Source: Paenibacillus radicis (ex Xue et al. 2023) (GTDB lineage Bacteria; Bacillota; Bacilli; Paenibacillales; NBRC-103111). Taken from it: a stretch of DNA of 64,000 bases. Each line of letters opens with the position of its first letter. Position 1 is the stretch's first letter. Location: the NCBI RefSeq assembly GCF_024722015.1, contig NZ_JANQBD010000022.1, positions 62,001 through 126,000 of the forward strand, given 5' to 3'. The translations under genes and the position numbers were made by a program. Of this stretch, positions 52,426 through 60,791 are shown one piece after another. The notes under the pieces are model-generated. The model was not told where the DNA came from and did no database searches. It worked only from the letters and a program-made list of their open reading frames with translations.

Positions 52426-53394
52426 CTACTCGATTCGTATGCGTGGATCTACAATGCTTAAAATAATATCGGAGAGCAGCGTTCCAACCAAGGTGGCAGC
52501 CCCGGATATCATGACGAGCGCAGTAACGACGCTATAATCACGCTGCATAATGGATTGTAGGAACAATTGTCCGATCCCCGGAAAGCTGAAGATGGACTCC
52601 AGAAAGATCGAGCCGCCAATTAACCCCGTAATTTCATAGCCGAGGAATGCAGCAATAGGTATAAAGGAGCTGCGCAAAATATGGCGCGAATAAATCCGTG
52701 ATTCCGGCACTCCCTTGGCTCTCGCTGTTTTCACGAAATCTTTCATCTTGGTCTCGATGATTTCGCTGCGCAAATATTGAATCATGCCCACTGTACCAAT
52801 AAGTGCCCCCGACAAGGTTGGTAAAATCAGATGCTGCATTTTATTCATGTAATAACCGGCCGTCCCTTGCTCCAACTGAATATCAACACTGCCGCCCGTA
52901 GGAAACCAGCCTAAGTTAAATCCGAACAGATACAGCATAATTAAAGCAAAAATAAATAATGGGGTCGCAAAGCTTGTATAGCTGTATCCAACGATCAGTT
53001 TGTCCGCCCATGAATCATTCCATCTCCCTGATATAACACCCAGAGGTACGGCAATGAGGTAGGTTACTACTAAAATGCAAGCAGCCAGTAGAACCGTATT
53101 CCCTATTCTATCAGCCAAAATGCTGGCTACAGGCTGCTGGTGGATATAGGAGAGACCCAGATCGCCGTGTAGTAAATGGGCTGCCCATCTTGTGTACTGG
53201 GCATACAAAGGATCATTTAATCCCAGCTTCTCCTTGAGCTCCGCTAAAGTTCGTGCATCCATCTGCGGATTGCTCTCCAGTTGGCCTGTTAATGCGTCTC
53301 CGGGCATCGCTTTGGCGAGCGCAAAGATAAGAATGCTCAAAATAAACAACTGGGGGAGCATAATGACAATTCGCCGCAAAATAAACTTCCACAT
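52426..53394 (-). CDS. Peptide ABC transporter permease (OppB/DppB-like)
   Basis: A 322-residue permease with six helices. N-terminal RRIVIMLPQLFILSILIFAL and MPGDALTGQLESNPQMD identify OppB/DppB. The EAA loop is FVKTARAKGVPESRIYSRHI, and GGSIFLESIFSFPGIGQL lies near the C-terminus. It starts 39 bp after the second ATPase gene. Confidence 0.94.
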   Translation of the reverse strand: MWKFILRRIVIMLPQLFILSILIFALAKAMPGDALTGQLESNPQMDARTLAELKEKLGLNDPLYAQYTRWAAHLLHGDLGLSYIHQQPVASILADRIGNTVLLAACILVVTYLIAVPLGVISGRWNDSWADKLIVGYSYTSFATPLFIFALIMLYLFGFNLGWFPTGGSVDIQLEQGTAGYYMNKMQHLILPTLSGALIGTVGMIQYLRSEIIETKMKDFVKTARAKGVPESRIYSRHILRSSFIPIAAFLGYEITGLIGGSIFLESIFSFPGIGQLFLQSIMQRDYSVVTALVMISGAATLVGTLLSDIILSIVDPRIRIE

Positions 53395-53433
53395 CTTCCA
53401 TTACCCCCGTTTCTGCAAGTGCGTGAACAACCT

Positions 53434-54360
53434 CTACAAGATGGCAGCAGAGTGCGTTTCCGTAATCCGTTTCAACGGGTATGCCTTCCCCTCATCGTCA
53501 AAGTACTTATGGCTAAGCTGCTCATAATCCTGATCGATCTGCTTTCTAAGTCTTATTTGCTCCTGCCGCTGCTGCGGATCAGCATTCGGGATTGCTGAAA
53601 TCAGCCTTTTTGCATAAATATGCTGCGGATTTTCAAATATATCTTCACGTGTTCCTTCTTCCACCAATCGACCCCCATACATAATGCCGACGCGATCACA
53701 CATGTGGCGAACTATACTCAAGTCATGACTAATCAGCAGGTAGGTCAGCTGAAATTCCTGTTGAATTTCCTTCATGAAATTCAGCACTTGGGCTTGCACA
53801 GACACATCAAGTGATGATACAGGTTCATCTGCAATAATTAGTTTGGGGTTCAGCGTAAGCGCCCGCGCAATCCCTATCCGCTGCCGCTGTCCGCCCGAAA
53901 ACTCATGAGGGTATTTATACACCGATTCCGGATGCAAGCCTACTTTTTCAACAACTTGCTGTACTTTTCTTCGTTCCTCCTGCGGAGAAAGTCTTTCAAA
54001 ATTACGAAGCGGCTCCGCAATAATATCCAACACCCGTTTTCTTGGATTCAGTGAGGAGTACGGGTCTTGAAAGACCATTTGGATATCTCTTCGATAATGG
54101 AAAAATTCACGACGCGTGATGTTGGTGATCTTGTTTCCCTCGAGGAAAATATCTCCGGATGTCGCCTGAATCAGCCCTATGATCGTTCGACCAGCCGTTG
54201 TTTTGCCGCTTCCGGACTCCCCTACCAATCCATAGGTTTCGCCACGCTGAAGCTCAAAGCTAATACCATCAACCGCTTTCACATGATTAACGATACGCCG
54301 AAAAAAACCGCCGCGCACGGGATAGTGAACTTTTAAATGGTTCACTTTAAGAAATGCCAT
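53434..54360 (-). CDS. Peptide ABC transporter ATPase (OppF-like)
   Basis: A 308-residue ATPase. Walker A GESGSGKTTAG, signature FSGGQRQRIGIARA, Walker B LIIADEPVSSLD and H-loop ISHDLS are intact. N-terminal HYPVRGGFFRRIVNHVKAVD is typical of OppF/DppF, and the C-terminal oligopeptide-transporter extension is present. Its start overlaps the OppD-like stop by 14 bp. It energises the channel with OppD. Confidence 0.95.
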   Translation of the reverse strand: MAFLKVNHLKVHYPVRGGFFRRIVNHVKAVDGISFELQRGETYGLVGESGSGKTTAGRTIIGLIQATSGDIFLEGNKITNITRREFFHYRRDIQMVFQDPYSSLNPRKRVLDIIAEPLRNFERLSPQEERRKVQQVVEKVGLHPESVYKYPHEFSGGQRQRIGIARALTLNPKLIIADEPVSSLDVSVQAQVLNFMKEIQQEFQLTYLLISHDLSIVRHMCDRVGIMYGGRLVEEGTREDIFENPQHIYAKRLISAIPNADPQQRQEQIRLRKQIDQDYEQLSHKYFDDEGKAYPLKRITETHSAAIL

Positions 54361-55366
54361 TTTTCATGTCTCCTATCGGATGGTTCGGAAAATAGAAGTG
54401 CTGGTAGCAGGTGCAGCGTACCCAGTGCCCTGGCTCCACTTCCCGTAAAATCGGATTTTTTTCGTGATCAGACTCAGGTATCCAGTCAATACGTGACTGA
54501 AATCGGCACCCTGCCACGGGTAATTTTTGCAGAGACGGAACTATTCCTTGGATGACGTGAAGCTTCTCATGAGGTGTTTGCAGGGAAGGAATAGAATGCA
54601 GGAGAGAACGTGTGTAGGGATGCATCGGTCGAGCAAATAATGTATGGACGTCGGCTAACTCAACAATTTCGCCCGCATACATGACCGCCACACGGTCGGC
54701 CATTTCAGCTACAACGCCCAAATTATGAGTAATCAGCATAATGCCAGTGTTCATTTTCTGCTGAAGTTCTCTTAATAAGGTCATAATTTGTGATTGAATC
54801 GTAACATCCAACGCTGTGGTAGGTTCATCGGCAATAATGAGAAGCGGTTCACAGGCAATTACCATGGCAATCATGATTCGTTGTCTCAAACCGCCGGAAA
54901 GCTCATGAGGATATCGGTCGCATACTTGATCGGGATTCGGAATTCCGACTTGCCGCAATAAGCTTAATGTACGCTGCCGCTTGTTTAAAGAAGAAAGCTT
55001 CGTATGATAGTCCAGACTTTCCTCAATCTGCCTTCCGGCCGTCATTAACGGATTCAGAGCGGAAAGGGGGTCTTGAAATATCATGCCTATTTTACTTCCA
55101 CGAATTTGGTTAAGTTCATGAGTATCTAACGCTAGAAGGTTGGTTCCTTCGAATCGAATGGACCCTTCCAGTCTTGTCTTCTTGGGTTCATGCAGGCCTG
55201 TAATGGAAAGAGCTAACGTGCTTTTCCCACATCCTGACTCGCCTACGATGGCAAGCACCTCATTGGGATGAACGGACAATGTGACACCGTTAACCGCGGT
55301 AAAGTATTCATCTTGAATGCGGAAAGAGGCTCTCAAATTTTCAATTTGTAAAATCGGTTGTGCCAA
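54347..55366 (-). CDS. Peptide ABC transporter ATPase (OppD-like)
   Basis: A 339-residue ATPase, first gene of the operon. TTG 55366 has GAGG ten bases upstream; a GTG seven codons earlier has no site. Walker A GESGCGKSTLAL, signature LSGGLRQRIMIAMV, Walker B LLIIADEPTTALD and the C-terminal PVAGCRFQSR and HWVRCTCYQH of the Fe-S/oligo-HPY extension are present. The variant LSGGLRQR instead of LSGGMRQR is minor. About 120 bp separate it from the small LuxR gene upstream. Confidence 0.94.
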   Translation of the reverse strand: MAQPILQIENLRASFRIQDEYFTAVNGVTLSVHPNEVLAIVGESGCGKSTLALSITGLHEPKKTRLEGSIRFEGTNLLALDTHELNQIRGSKIGMIFQDPLSALNPLMTAGRQIEESLDYHTKLSSLNKRQRTLSLLRQVGIPNPDQVCDRYPHELSGGLRQRIMIAMVIACEPLLIIADEPTTALDVTIQSQIMTLLRELQQKMNTGIMLITHNLGVVAEMADRVAVMYAGEIVELADVHTLFARPMHPYTRSLLHSIPSLQTPHEKLHVIQGIVPSLQKLPVAGCRFQSRIDWIPESDHEKNPILREVEPGHWVRCTCYQHFYFPNHPIGDMKNGIS

Positions 55367-55457
55367 CCCAACATCACCTCTGCCCACGCAACAAGGTTAT
55401 CCCTATTACATTCTTTTCTAAATAATTCTATGAATCTTATTCTATTCCTTTCAACAC

Positions 55458-55485
55458 AAAAAAAATCCCACTGCGTGAGTGAGAT
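55458..55485 (-). terminator. Terminator after LuxR-type gene
   Basis: In minus-strand RNA ATCTCAC pairs with GTGGGAT (one G-U) and is followed by eight U. It separates the LuxR-type gene from the peptide operon, so the two are not simply co-transcribed. Confidence 0.7.
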
Positions 55486-55487
55486 CC

Positions 55488-55865
55488 TTAGGATTTCGTT
55501 TTTTCATGTGAGTACAGTACGTGACTGAATAACAGGGGAATTAATTTTCGCATCGATTTAATGCCAATTTTGTTCATTATGTTGGCAAGGTGATTTTTAA
55601 CTGTTTTTTCACTAATCACACATCTTTCGGCAATTTCCCGATTAGCAAAGCCATATACGACAATCAGCATGAGAATTTCGGATTCTCGCTGAGTCAGCTG
55701 ATAATAATCTGAAAAATCTTGCATCGTAGCACCAATTTTCTGAATCGGAAGTTCGTTCAAGCTTTTAAAGTCGCTGCCAAAAATATCATGACTATCTCCG
55801 TTCTTCATGCGATAACTTATGCTAGAAGAATGCAGCCTAATGCGTTCCCTAATATTAAGAACCAT
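55488..55865 (-). CDS. Small LuxR-type HTH regulator
   Basis: A 125-residue protein. The C-terminal half is a LuxR/GerE helix-turn-helix (LTQRESEILMLIVVYGFANR; CVISEKTVKNHLANIMNKIG). The N-terminal 50 residues match no domain I know; no receiver domain is present. A terminator lies directly after it, then the peptide transporter operon on the same strand. Size is close to GerE plus an extra N-terminal segment. A regulator of the transporter is possible but unproven. Confidence 0.85.
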   Translation of the reverse strand: MVLNIRERIRLHSSSISYRMKNGDSHDIFGSDFKSLNELPIQKIGATMQDFSDYYQLTQRESEILMLIVVYGFANREIAERCVISEKTVKNHLANIMNKIGIKSMRKLIPLLFSHVLYSHEKTKS

Positions 55866-56067
55866 TTGTACATGCCTCCCTCAAACTTTTTATTTCTTTC
55901 TACGTCCGCACTCATTCTATACTATATAAAATTAAACTAACCCCATTATACCGTTATCAAATAATGTATCCTAGATGAAGAAGTTCACTTGTAGAGCAAT
56001 AATCCGGTCTTTTTTTTTCACTATTTTCCATTTTATGTGACCTAAGTCACTTTTCCAGCACAACAAG

Positions 56068-56086
56068 AAAAACGCCTTGCGGCGTC
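56068..56086 (-). terminator. Orphan minus-strand terminator
   Basis: In minus-strand RNA ACGCC-GCAA-GGCGT is followed by UUUUC. GCAA is a stable GNRA-type loop. No minus-strand gene ends here, so an unannotated RNA may. Confidence 0.6.
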
Positions 56087-56300
56087 CTTGGTGTACAATC
56101 TACGTTTGTGCGTGGGGAGGGAATCGGGTATGGGATTCCGACCGCTGTTGAAGTCGTGTTCCTTTGAATTTATGTTTTATAGCGGTAGGAACCCGAACTT
56201 CAAAGGCGGACGCTATCGCTCCTCCATCCCACACCCGTTCCCTCTTACGGTTCTACTCTGTGTTTTGCGCCGCTTCCTTACTTCCCTAAGCCGGTCTTCG
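56087..56300 (-). ncRNA. Possible structured non-coding RNA
   Basis: TTGAAGT (56148-56154) and GTTCC (56158-56162) pair with GGAAC (56188-56192) and ACTTCAA (56197-56203), giving a 12-bp hairpin. Its loop contains AGCGGT (56181-56186), complementary to ACCGCT (56141-56146) just outside, the order of an H-type pseudoknot. GGAATC/GATTCC (near 56120-56138) forms another stem. The terminator at 56068-56086 suggests minus-strand transcription. No known family is recognised. This is a proposal from base pairing alone. Confidence 0.35.
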
Positions 56301-56466
56301 AGCCGTTATTGATAGCACTGAACTCCCCTGCAGGTGTTCCATGTACAGTTAGCTTCGCTATACTTTTAGCGAAGAGATCCCTGCATCTAAATCATACGCC
56401 AGTACTGCATCCATGGAAGTTGAGGGCAATGCGGAAGTAATTGTTCCTTTATCGCCTGAAAAGTCC

Positions 56467-56516
56467 AAAAAACAGAGTGATAAAGGAACTGCCAGTTCCG
56501 TTATCACTCTGTTTTT
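56467..56516. repeat. 23-bp near-perfect hairpin (repeat family)
   Basis: AAAAAACAGAGTGATAA then AGGAACT (56467-56490) pairs with AGTTCCG then TTATCACTCTGTTTTT (56494-56516) over a 3-base loop. With A/T runs at both ends it would act as a bidirectional terminator. The core GGAACT/AGTTCC recurs nearby (56587-56640) and at 5778-5854. Confidence 0.7.
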
Positions 56517-56907
56517 GTGCATAAATGCTCCAATTGGGCCAACATAACGGAATTTCCACTTCCGCTATCACCCCAAATTGGAGGCGGCAGACGGAATAAC
56601 GGAACTATCCGTTCCGTACAAAATCCTCCAGGGCTCATCGCCACTATTCATATAAAAATCCCCTTGATCATGGGGTGCATTCAAGATCTTAAGCTCTAAT
56701 GTAGCTCTAATCTAAGCAAGGTAGGCAGGTTACTCGCTCATTTTTCATTCCTTCGAACAGCTTTCTGATCGAAATTCTTTCATTGAAGATACATTCAATC
56801 TTAAGGGCAGCTTGTCTTGCGAGATAATAGGGTACCCTCGGCAAACTTATATCAGAAACGGTATTTTACTTTAGTGCTGTAAGGCACTTAAACTTTCTTA
56901 TATTTAG

Positions 56908-56933
56908 AAAAAGCCCCTCCTATTCAAAGGGCC
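56908..56933 (-). terminator. Terminator downstream of 2-hydroxyacid dehydrogenase
   Basis: In minus-strand RNA GCCCUU pairs with AGGGGC (one G-U), followed by five U. It lies 140 bp past the dehydrogenase stop, after the coding-like fragment. Confidence 0.55.
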
Positions 56934-56970
56934 TCCTTAACTGACTTATTGCTTTGTATAAACCCGGCAA

Positions 56971-57073
56971 TTATATCTTTTTAACAAATTCAGATTTTAA
57001 TTTCATAGCTCCAAAGCTGTCGATTTTGCAATCAATATCATGATCTCCATCAATCAAACGTATATTTTTTACA
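56971..57073 (-). pseudogene. Coding-like fragment after dehydrogenase, probable remnant
   Basis: A minus-strand frame, shifted by one from the dehydrogenase, reads LWIGNGVINVKNIRLIDG and then DHDIDCKIDSFGAMKLKSEF before a TAA at 56971. Composition looks protein-like rather than random. No good start or ribosome binding site precedes it, and the frame overlaps the dehydrogenase end. It may be the leftover 3' end of a lost gene. I do not recognise the family. Confidence 0.3.
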
Positions 57074-58024
57074 TTAATAACCCCGTTCCCGATCCACAAC
57101 TCCTTGCAGCGAAGAACCTTGCACAAATCTTCGAAGATTATCGACAAAAAAGCGGCCTACTTCGTCAACCTTGCTTGGACCTGACAAATGGGGGGTTATA
57201 TACACATTAGGCAAAGACCATAAGGGATTTTCCTTGTCCAACGGTTCTTTTTCAAAAACGTCCAACACCGCTGTTAGATGCTGCTGTTCCTTCAACACCT
57301 CCAACATGTCACGTTCTACGATCAACGATCCTCTGCCTACGTTCACCAGACAAGCATTCGATTTCATCGACAATAGGATGTCCCGATTGATTACATGACG
57401 GGTTTCATTCGTAAGCGGTAATGTTAGGATCAAATAATCCAATTCGCTGACAAACGTCTTCCAATCCGCCGCTGTAAAGTGACGGTCTACGATGTCTGCA
57501 TTTTTGCCGCTTAAGCTTAGACCATGAACCTTCATATGAAAAGCACGGGCTTTTTTTACAATTTCAACGCCTATCGATCCGAGACCTGCTACCCCTATGA
57601 CCTTTCCCTCAAGGGAACCGGGGCTGAATTTATCCCATTCACGATTAGCCTGTGCGCTCAACAATCTTGGGATGTCCTTGCAATGTAATAATAAATAGGC
57701 AAATACATATTCCGATATCATACCGCCGAATTGATCAACTATGCGTGTAAGCACAACATTCTGAGGAATGGTTCGATCCGAGACCAGGCTATCAATGCCC
57801 GCTCCGGTGGATTGTACCCATTGTACAGAAGCAGCCTCAGGCTGCGCTAATAAATGCGAAGGAAAGTTCCAGCTTAATACGATCTCCGTTCCAGGTAAAT
57901 GTAACAATGCCTCTTCCGGGGTTTTGGCTGTTTTCACGGATGTGCAGCCATGCTCCTTCAGGAATTCCGCAAATTTCTCAGCTTCGTTGTAATACACTAG
58001 TATATTGGGCATGGCCTTGTTCAA
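57074..58024 (-). CDS. D-2-hydroxyacid dehydrogenase
   Basis: A 316-residue NAD-dependent dehydrogenase starting at TTG 58024, seven bases after AGGAGG. NAD motif GVAGLGSIG is near residue 150; catalytic Arg is in NVGRGSLI, Glu in DVFEKEPLD and His in TPHLSG. The C-terminus VVDRERGY is usual for the D-2-HDH family found with PdxB/SerA-like enzymes. It interconverts a 2-keto acid and its D-2-hydroxy acid; the substrate is open. It is divergent from the bce operon. Confidence 0.92.
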   Translation of the reverse strand: MNKAMPNILVYYNEAEKFAEFLKEHGCTSVKTAKTPEEALLHLPGTEIVLSWNFPSHLLAQPEAASVQWVQSTGAGIDSLVSDRTIPQNVVLTRIVDQFGGMISEYVFAYLLLHCKDIPRLLSAQANREWDKFSPGSLEGKVIGVAGLGSIGVEIVKKARAFHMKVHGLSLSGKNADIVDRHFTAADWKTFVSELDYLILTLPLTNETRHVINRDILLSMKSNACLVNVGRGSLIVERDMLEVLKEQQHLTAVLDVFEKEPLDKENPLWSLPNVYITPHLSGPSKVDEVGRFFVDNLRRFVQGSSLQGVVDRERGY

Positions 58025-58191
58025 GCTTATTCCTCCTGATGTTTAAAAGGTAATGAATCTTATATAGTTCCGACTCCATTATAAGTCAGATTCAAATAAA
58101 TTACGAAATGATGCTAATCGGGGCTTTTCTCCTTATTCCCCCACCTTGCACGCTGCTTAGAAATGCTCTCTGTGGCATCCCCAAAGATTTT

Positions 58192-58208
58192 ACTATACAA
58201 TTATTGTA
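58192..58208 (+). promoter_or_regulatory. Inverted repeat and -10 upstream of bceR
   Basis: TACAAT (58196-58201) and ATTGTA (58203-58208) form a palindrome around one base. TATACA (58194-58199) could be the -10. It lies about 30 bp before the bceR start. It may be a weak regulator site or core promoter. Confidence 0.4.
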
Positions 58209-58236
58209 AATGAATCTAAAAGTGTGGTGAAACCTG

Positions 58237-58932
58237 TTGTTCAAGCTCTTATTAATCGAAGATGACACAACGCTATTTAATGAGATCAAGGATAGATTAT
58301 CGCAGTGGTCTTATGATGTGTATGGGATTACTGATTTCAGTAAAGTCATTCCAGAATTCACAGATATCAAGCCCGACTTGGTCATTATTGATATTCAATT
58401 GCCTAAATTCGATGGCTTTCATTGGTGCCGAATGATTCGAACCCATTCCAATATTCCGATTATATTCTTATCCTCTCGCGATCATCCAACGGATATTGTC
58501 ATGTCCATGCAGCTCGGAGCTGACGATTATATTCAGAAGCCCTTTCATTTCGATGTACTCATTGCCAAGATACAAGCGATACTTCGACGCGTGTACAATT
58601 ACAATACGGACCCCATCGAGCTCAAATCGTGGTGTGGCGCAACTGTAGATTATGAGAAAAATTTAGTTACCAATGATGCCGGATCGATTGAGCTTACAAA
58701 AAATGAAATTTTCATATTAAAATTACTCATCGAGAAGAAGAATAAGGTCGTAAGCCGGGAGGAGCTTATCAATAGCTTATGGGATGACAAACGTTTTATA
58801 AGCGATAACACCCTTACCGTTAATGTAAATCGTCTGCGAAAAAGGCTGGATGAGCTTGACTTGGGACGCTTTATTGAGACGAAGGTTGGGCAAGGCTATA
58901 TGGCTGCAGAAGAGGCGAATTCGTTTGATTAA
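58237..58932 (+). CDS. bceR: OmpR-family response regulator, BceR-like
   Basis: A 231-residue regulator starting at TTG. Receiver: IEDD, phosphoacceptor Asp in LVIIDIQLPKFDG, Ser in FLSSRD and Lys in IQKPF. Winged helix: ELTKNEIFILKLLI and SDNTLTVNVNRLRKRLDELD, followed by KVGQGYMA. The overall sequence resembles BceR, the regulator of bacitracin-type transporters. Its stop overlaps the kinase start by 8 bp. It should bind the perfect inverted repeat at 59925-59942. Confidence 0.92.
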   Translation: MFKLLLIEDDTTLFNEIKDRLSQWSYDVYGITDFSKVIPEFTDIKPDLVIIDIQLPKFDGFHWCRMIRTHSNIPIIFLSSRDHPTDIVMSMQLGADDYIQKPFHFDVLIAKIQAILRRVYNYNTDPIELKSWCGATVDYEKNLVTNDAGSIELTKNEIFILKLLIEKKNKVVSREELINSLWDDKRFISDNTLTVNVNRLRKRLDELDLGRFIETKVGQGYMAAEEANSFD

Positions 58933-59929
58933 AAAGTATGTCATGGAAAGACGCAGCTGGATTATGCTATTTATACTCCAGCAAATGCTTATCATCTTTA
59001 TCGCTTTTATTGATTCGGCGATCCCGCTCCTCCCCATCCTCTATCTGGTCTTTTTATCGATGCTCCTTTTTACAATCTTCCTGGTTATTCGCTACCATAA
59101 GGAGACCCGATTCTACAAAAGCTTAGAAGAACGGGACAACAATCTTGATTTAACGAGCATAGCCAGTCCGGAAAGTCCTTTTGAAATCATTATTGAAAAC
59201 AGTATGACGAACCAAGTCGACCTCCTGAAAAAGGCTGCTTCACAAAATCTGATGGCCTTAGAGCAAGAGAAGGATGATTTATTGGCTTGGATTCATGAAG
59301 TCAAAACACCGTTGACAGCCATGCATCTAATGATCGGTCGCCTGGACGACGAAATGATGAAAACCCATTTAACTTATGAATGGCTGCGAATTCATCTCCT
59401 GCTCGATCAACAGCTGCATCAAAGGCGTATACCGTTTATTGAAAATGATTTGTATATGGAACATACCGATCTAGAAACGATCATATTCAATGAAATTAAA
59501 ACCTTACAATCCTGGTGTATTCAAAAAGGGATAGGCTTTGACATCCAGTTAGAAGCAGCTGAAGTACTTAGCGATGCCAAATGGCTGGCATTTATCCTCA
59601 GACAGCTCTTAACCAACGCCGTGAAATATAGCCACGCATCCGACATCCTGATCAAAAGCTATCAGCTAGCGGGTCAGACTATCCTTGAGGTGAAAGATAG
59701 TGGCCGTGGCATTGATCCCAAGGATTTGCCTCGCATATTCGATAAAGGTTTTACATCAACGACCCTGCATCAAGACATCGCTGCAACAGGTATGGGGTTA
59801 TATTTAGCCAAAAAGGCAGCACAATCGTTGCTCATCCATGTCGATGTAAAATCAGCAATAGGAGAAGGAACGACATTCACCTTAACTTTTCCACTAAAAA
59901 ATGAATTTGTTCGTATCACAGGCGTGTGA
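58925..59929 (+). CDS. bceS: Intramembrane-sensing histidine kinase, BceS-like
   Basis: A 334-residue kinase. TTG 58925 has AGAGG nine bases upstream. Two adjacent helices (about 15-32 and 38-58) with almost no extracellular loop are the hallmark of intramembrane-sensing kinases. His box is WIHEVKTPLTAMHL; N-box LRQLLTNAVKYS; G-boxes DSGRGI and GMGLYLAKKA. It has no sensor of its own and is known to be driven by the BceAB transporter. The bceR-type binding site overlaps its stop codon. Confidence 0.93.
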   Translation: MIKKYVMERRSWIMLFILQQMLIIFIAFIDSAIPLLPILYLVFLSMLLFTIFLVIRYHKETRFYKSLEERDNNLDLTSIASPESPFEIIIENSMTNQVDLLKKAASQNLMALEQEKDDLLAWIHEVKTPLTAMHLMIGRLDDEMMKTHLTYEWLRIHLLLDQQLHQRRIPFIENDLYMEHTDLETIIFNEIKTLQSWCIQKGIGFDIQLEAAEVLSDAKWLAFILRQLLTNAVKYSHASDILIKSYQLAGQTILEVKDSGRGIDPKDLPRIFDKGFTSTTLHQDIAATGMGLYLAKKAAQSLLIHVDVKSAIGEGTTFTLTFPLKNEFVRITGV

Positions 59930-59942
59930 CAACAATGTCACA
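59925..59942 (+). promoter_or_regulatory. BceR-type binding site before bceA
   Basis: TGTGACA-ACAA-TGTCACA is a perfect inverted repeat and fits the TNACA-N4-TGTNA pattern of BceR-like regulators. It covers the bceS stop codon. A TATAAT follows at 59994-59999 without a good -35, as expected for an activator-dependent promoter. Confidence 0.8.
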
Positions 59943-59993
59943 TGCTTTGTTGTTTTGTTCGGTCAATCGAAGGATAAGAATGGCAGGCTCTCT

Positions 59994-59999
59994 TATAAT
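59994..59999 (+). promoter_or_regulatory. -10 of the bceA promoter
   Basis: TATAAT lies 31 bp before the bceA ATG. No TTGACA-like hexamer is found 16-19 bases upstream; activation by BceR from the repeat at 59925-59942 is implied. Confidence 0.6.
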
Positions 60000-60029
60000 A
60001 AGATCAATGAGAAAAGGGAGTGTGCAGAT

Positions 60030-60791
60030 ATGGTTATTCTGGAAGCAAATAAAATTCATAAAAGCTATGGCAATAAATTAAATAATCAATCCGTATTAAG
60101 TGGTCTTGATATTCGGATCGAGAAAGGTGAATTCGTTAGTATCATGGGTGCATCAGGCTCAGGTAAAACGACATTGCTCAACGTTCTCTCGTCGATTGAT
60201 AAGATCAGCAGCGGCACCATTAAGATCGAAGGAACCGAAATTTCGGGCATGAAGGAGAAACAGTTAGCCGAGTTTCGAAAGAATCATTTAGGCTTTATTT
60301 TTCAAGAATATAACTTATTAGATACTCTAACAGTCAAAGAAAATATCCTTCTACCGTTATCGATTACAAAGACACCGAGAAAAGAAGCTGAGCTGAGATT
60401 CCAAGCCCTTGCTACAGAACTCGGGATTGTTGATCTGCAACATAAGTATCCCAATGAAATTTCGGGGGGACAAAAGCAGCGTACCTCTGCTGCACGGGCT
60501 TTTATTCATGAACCAAGCATTATTTTCGCAGACGAGCCTACAGGTGCACTTGATTCTAAATCAGCTTCGGATCTATTAAACAAACTCAGTGAATTAAATC
60601 AGAGAAGAAACGCAACCATAATCATGGTTACTCACGATCCGGTAGCAGCTAGTTATTGCGGTAGAGTGATCTTTATAAAGGATGGGCAAATCTATACGCA
60701 GTTAAATAAAGGGGAAGAAACGAGACAAACCTTTTTTAAAGATATCATGAGAACCCAAGGTGTGTTAGGCGGGGTGCAGAATGAGTATTAA
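60030..60791 (+). CDS. bceA: Antimicrobial-peptide ABC transporter ATPase, BceA-like
   Basis: A 253-residue ATPase. The ATG at 60030 has AAGGGAG nine bases upstream; a longer frame would run through the promoter. Walker A GASGSGKTTLL, Q-loop FQEYNLLDTL, signature ISGGQKQRTSAARA and Walker B IIFADEPTGALD are present. It overlaps the permease start by 11 bp. With BceB it frees the target of, or expels, a peptide antibiotic such as bacitracin. Substrate unknown. Confidence 0.94.
   Translation: MVILEANKIHKSYGNKLNNQSVLSGLDIRIEKGEFVSIMGASGSGKTTLLNVLSSIDKISSGTIKIEGTEISGMKEKQLAEFRKNHLGFIFQEYNLLDTLTVKENILLPLSITKTPRKEAELRFQALATELGIVDLQHKYPNEISGGQKQRTSAARAFIHEPSIIFADEPTGALDSKSASDLLNKLSELNQRRNATIIMVTHDPVAASYCGRVIFIKDGQIYTQLNKGEETRQTFFKDIMRTQGVLGGVQNEY

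Larger units (their letters stand above)
55866..57073. other. Gene-poor region with repeat hairpins and a possible structured RNA
   Basis: About 1.2 kb between the LuxR-type gene and the 2-hydroxyacid dehydrogenase. It holds a terminator-like stem (56068-56086), interleaved inverted repeats (56141-56206), an 8-bp stem (56353-56374), hairpins at 56467-56516 and 56587-56640, and a coding-like fragment ending at 56971. A 74-codon frame at 56088-56312 overlaps the folded region and has no binding site. Confidence 0.6.

Noticed and set aside
56088..56312. A 74-codon plus-strand frame rich in Arg, Ser and Phe
   Set aside because: No ribosome binding site, no recognisable motif, and it overlaps the base-paired region and the orphan terminator.
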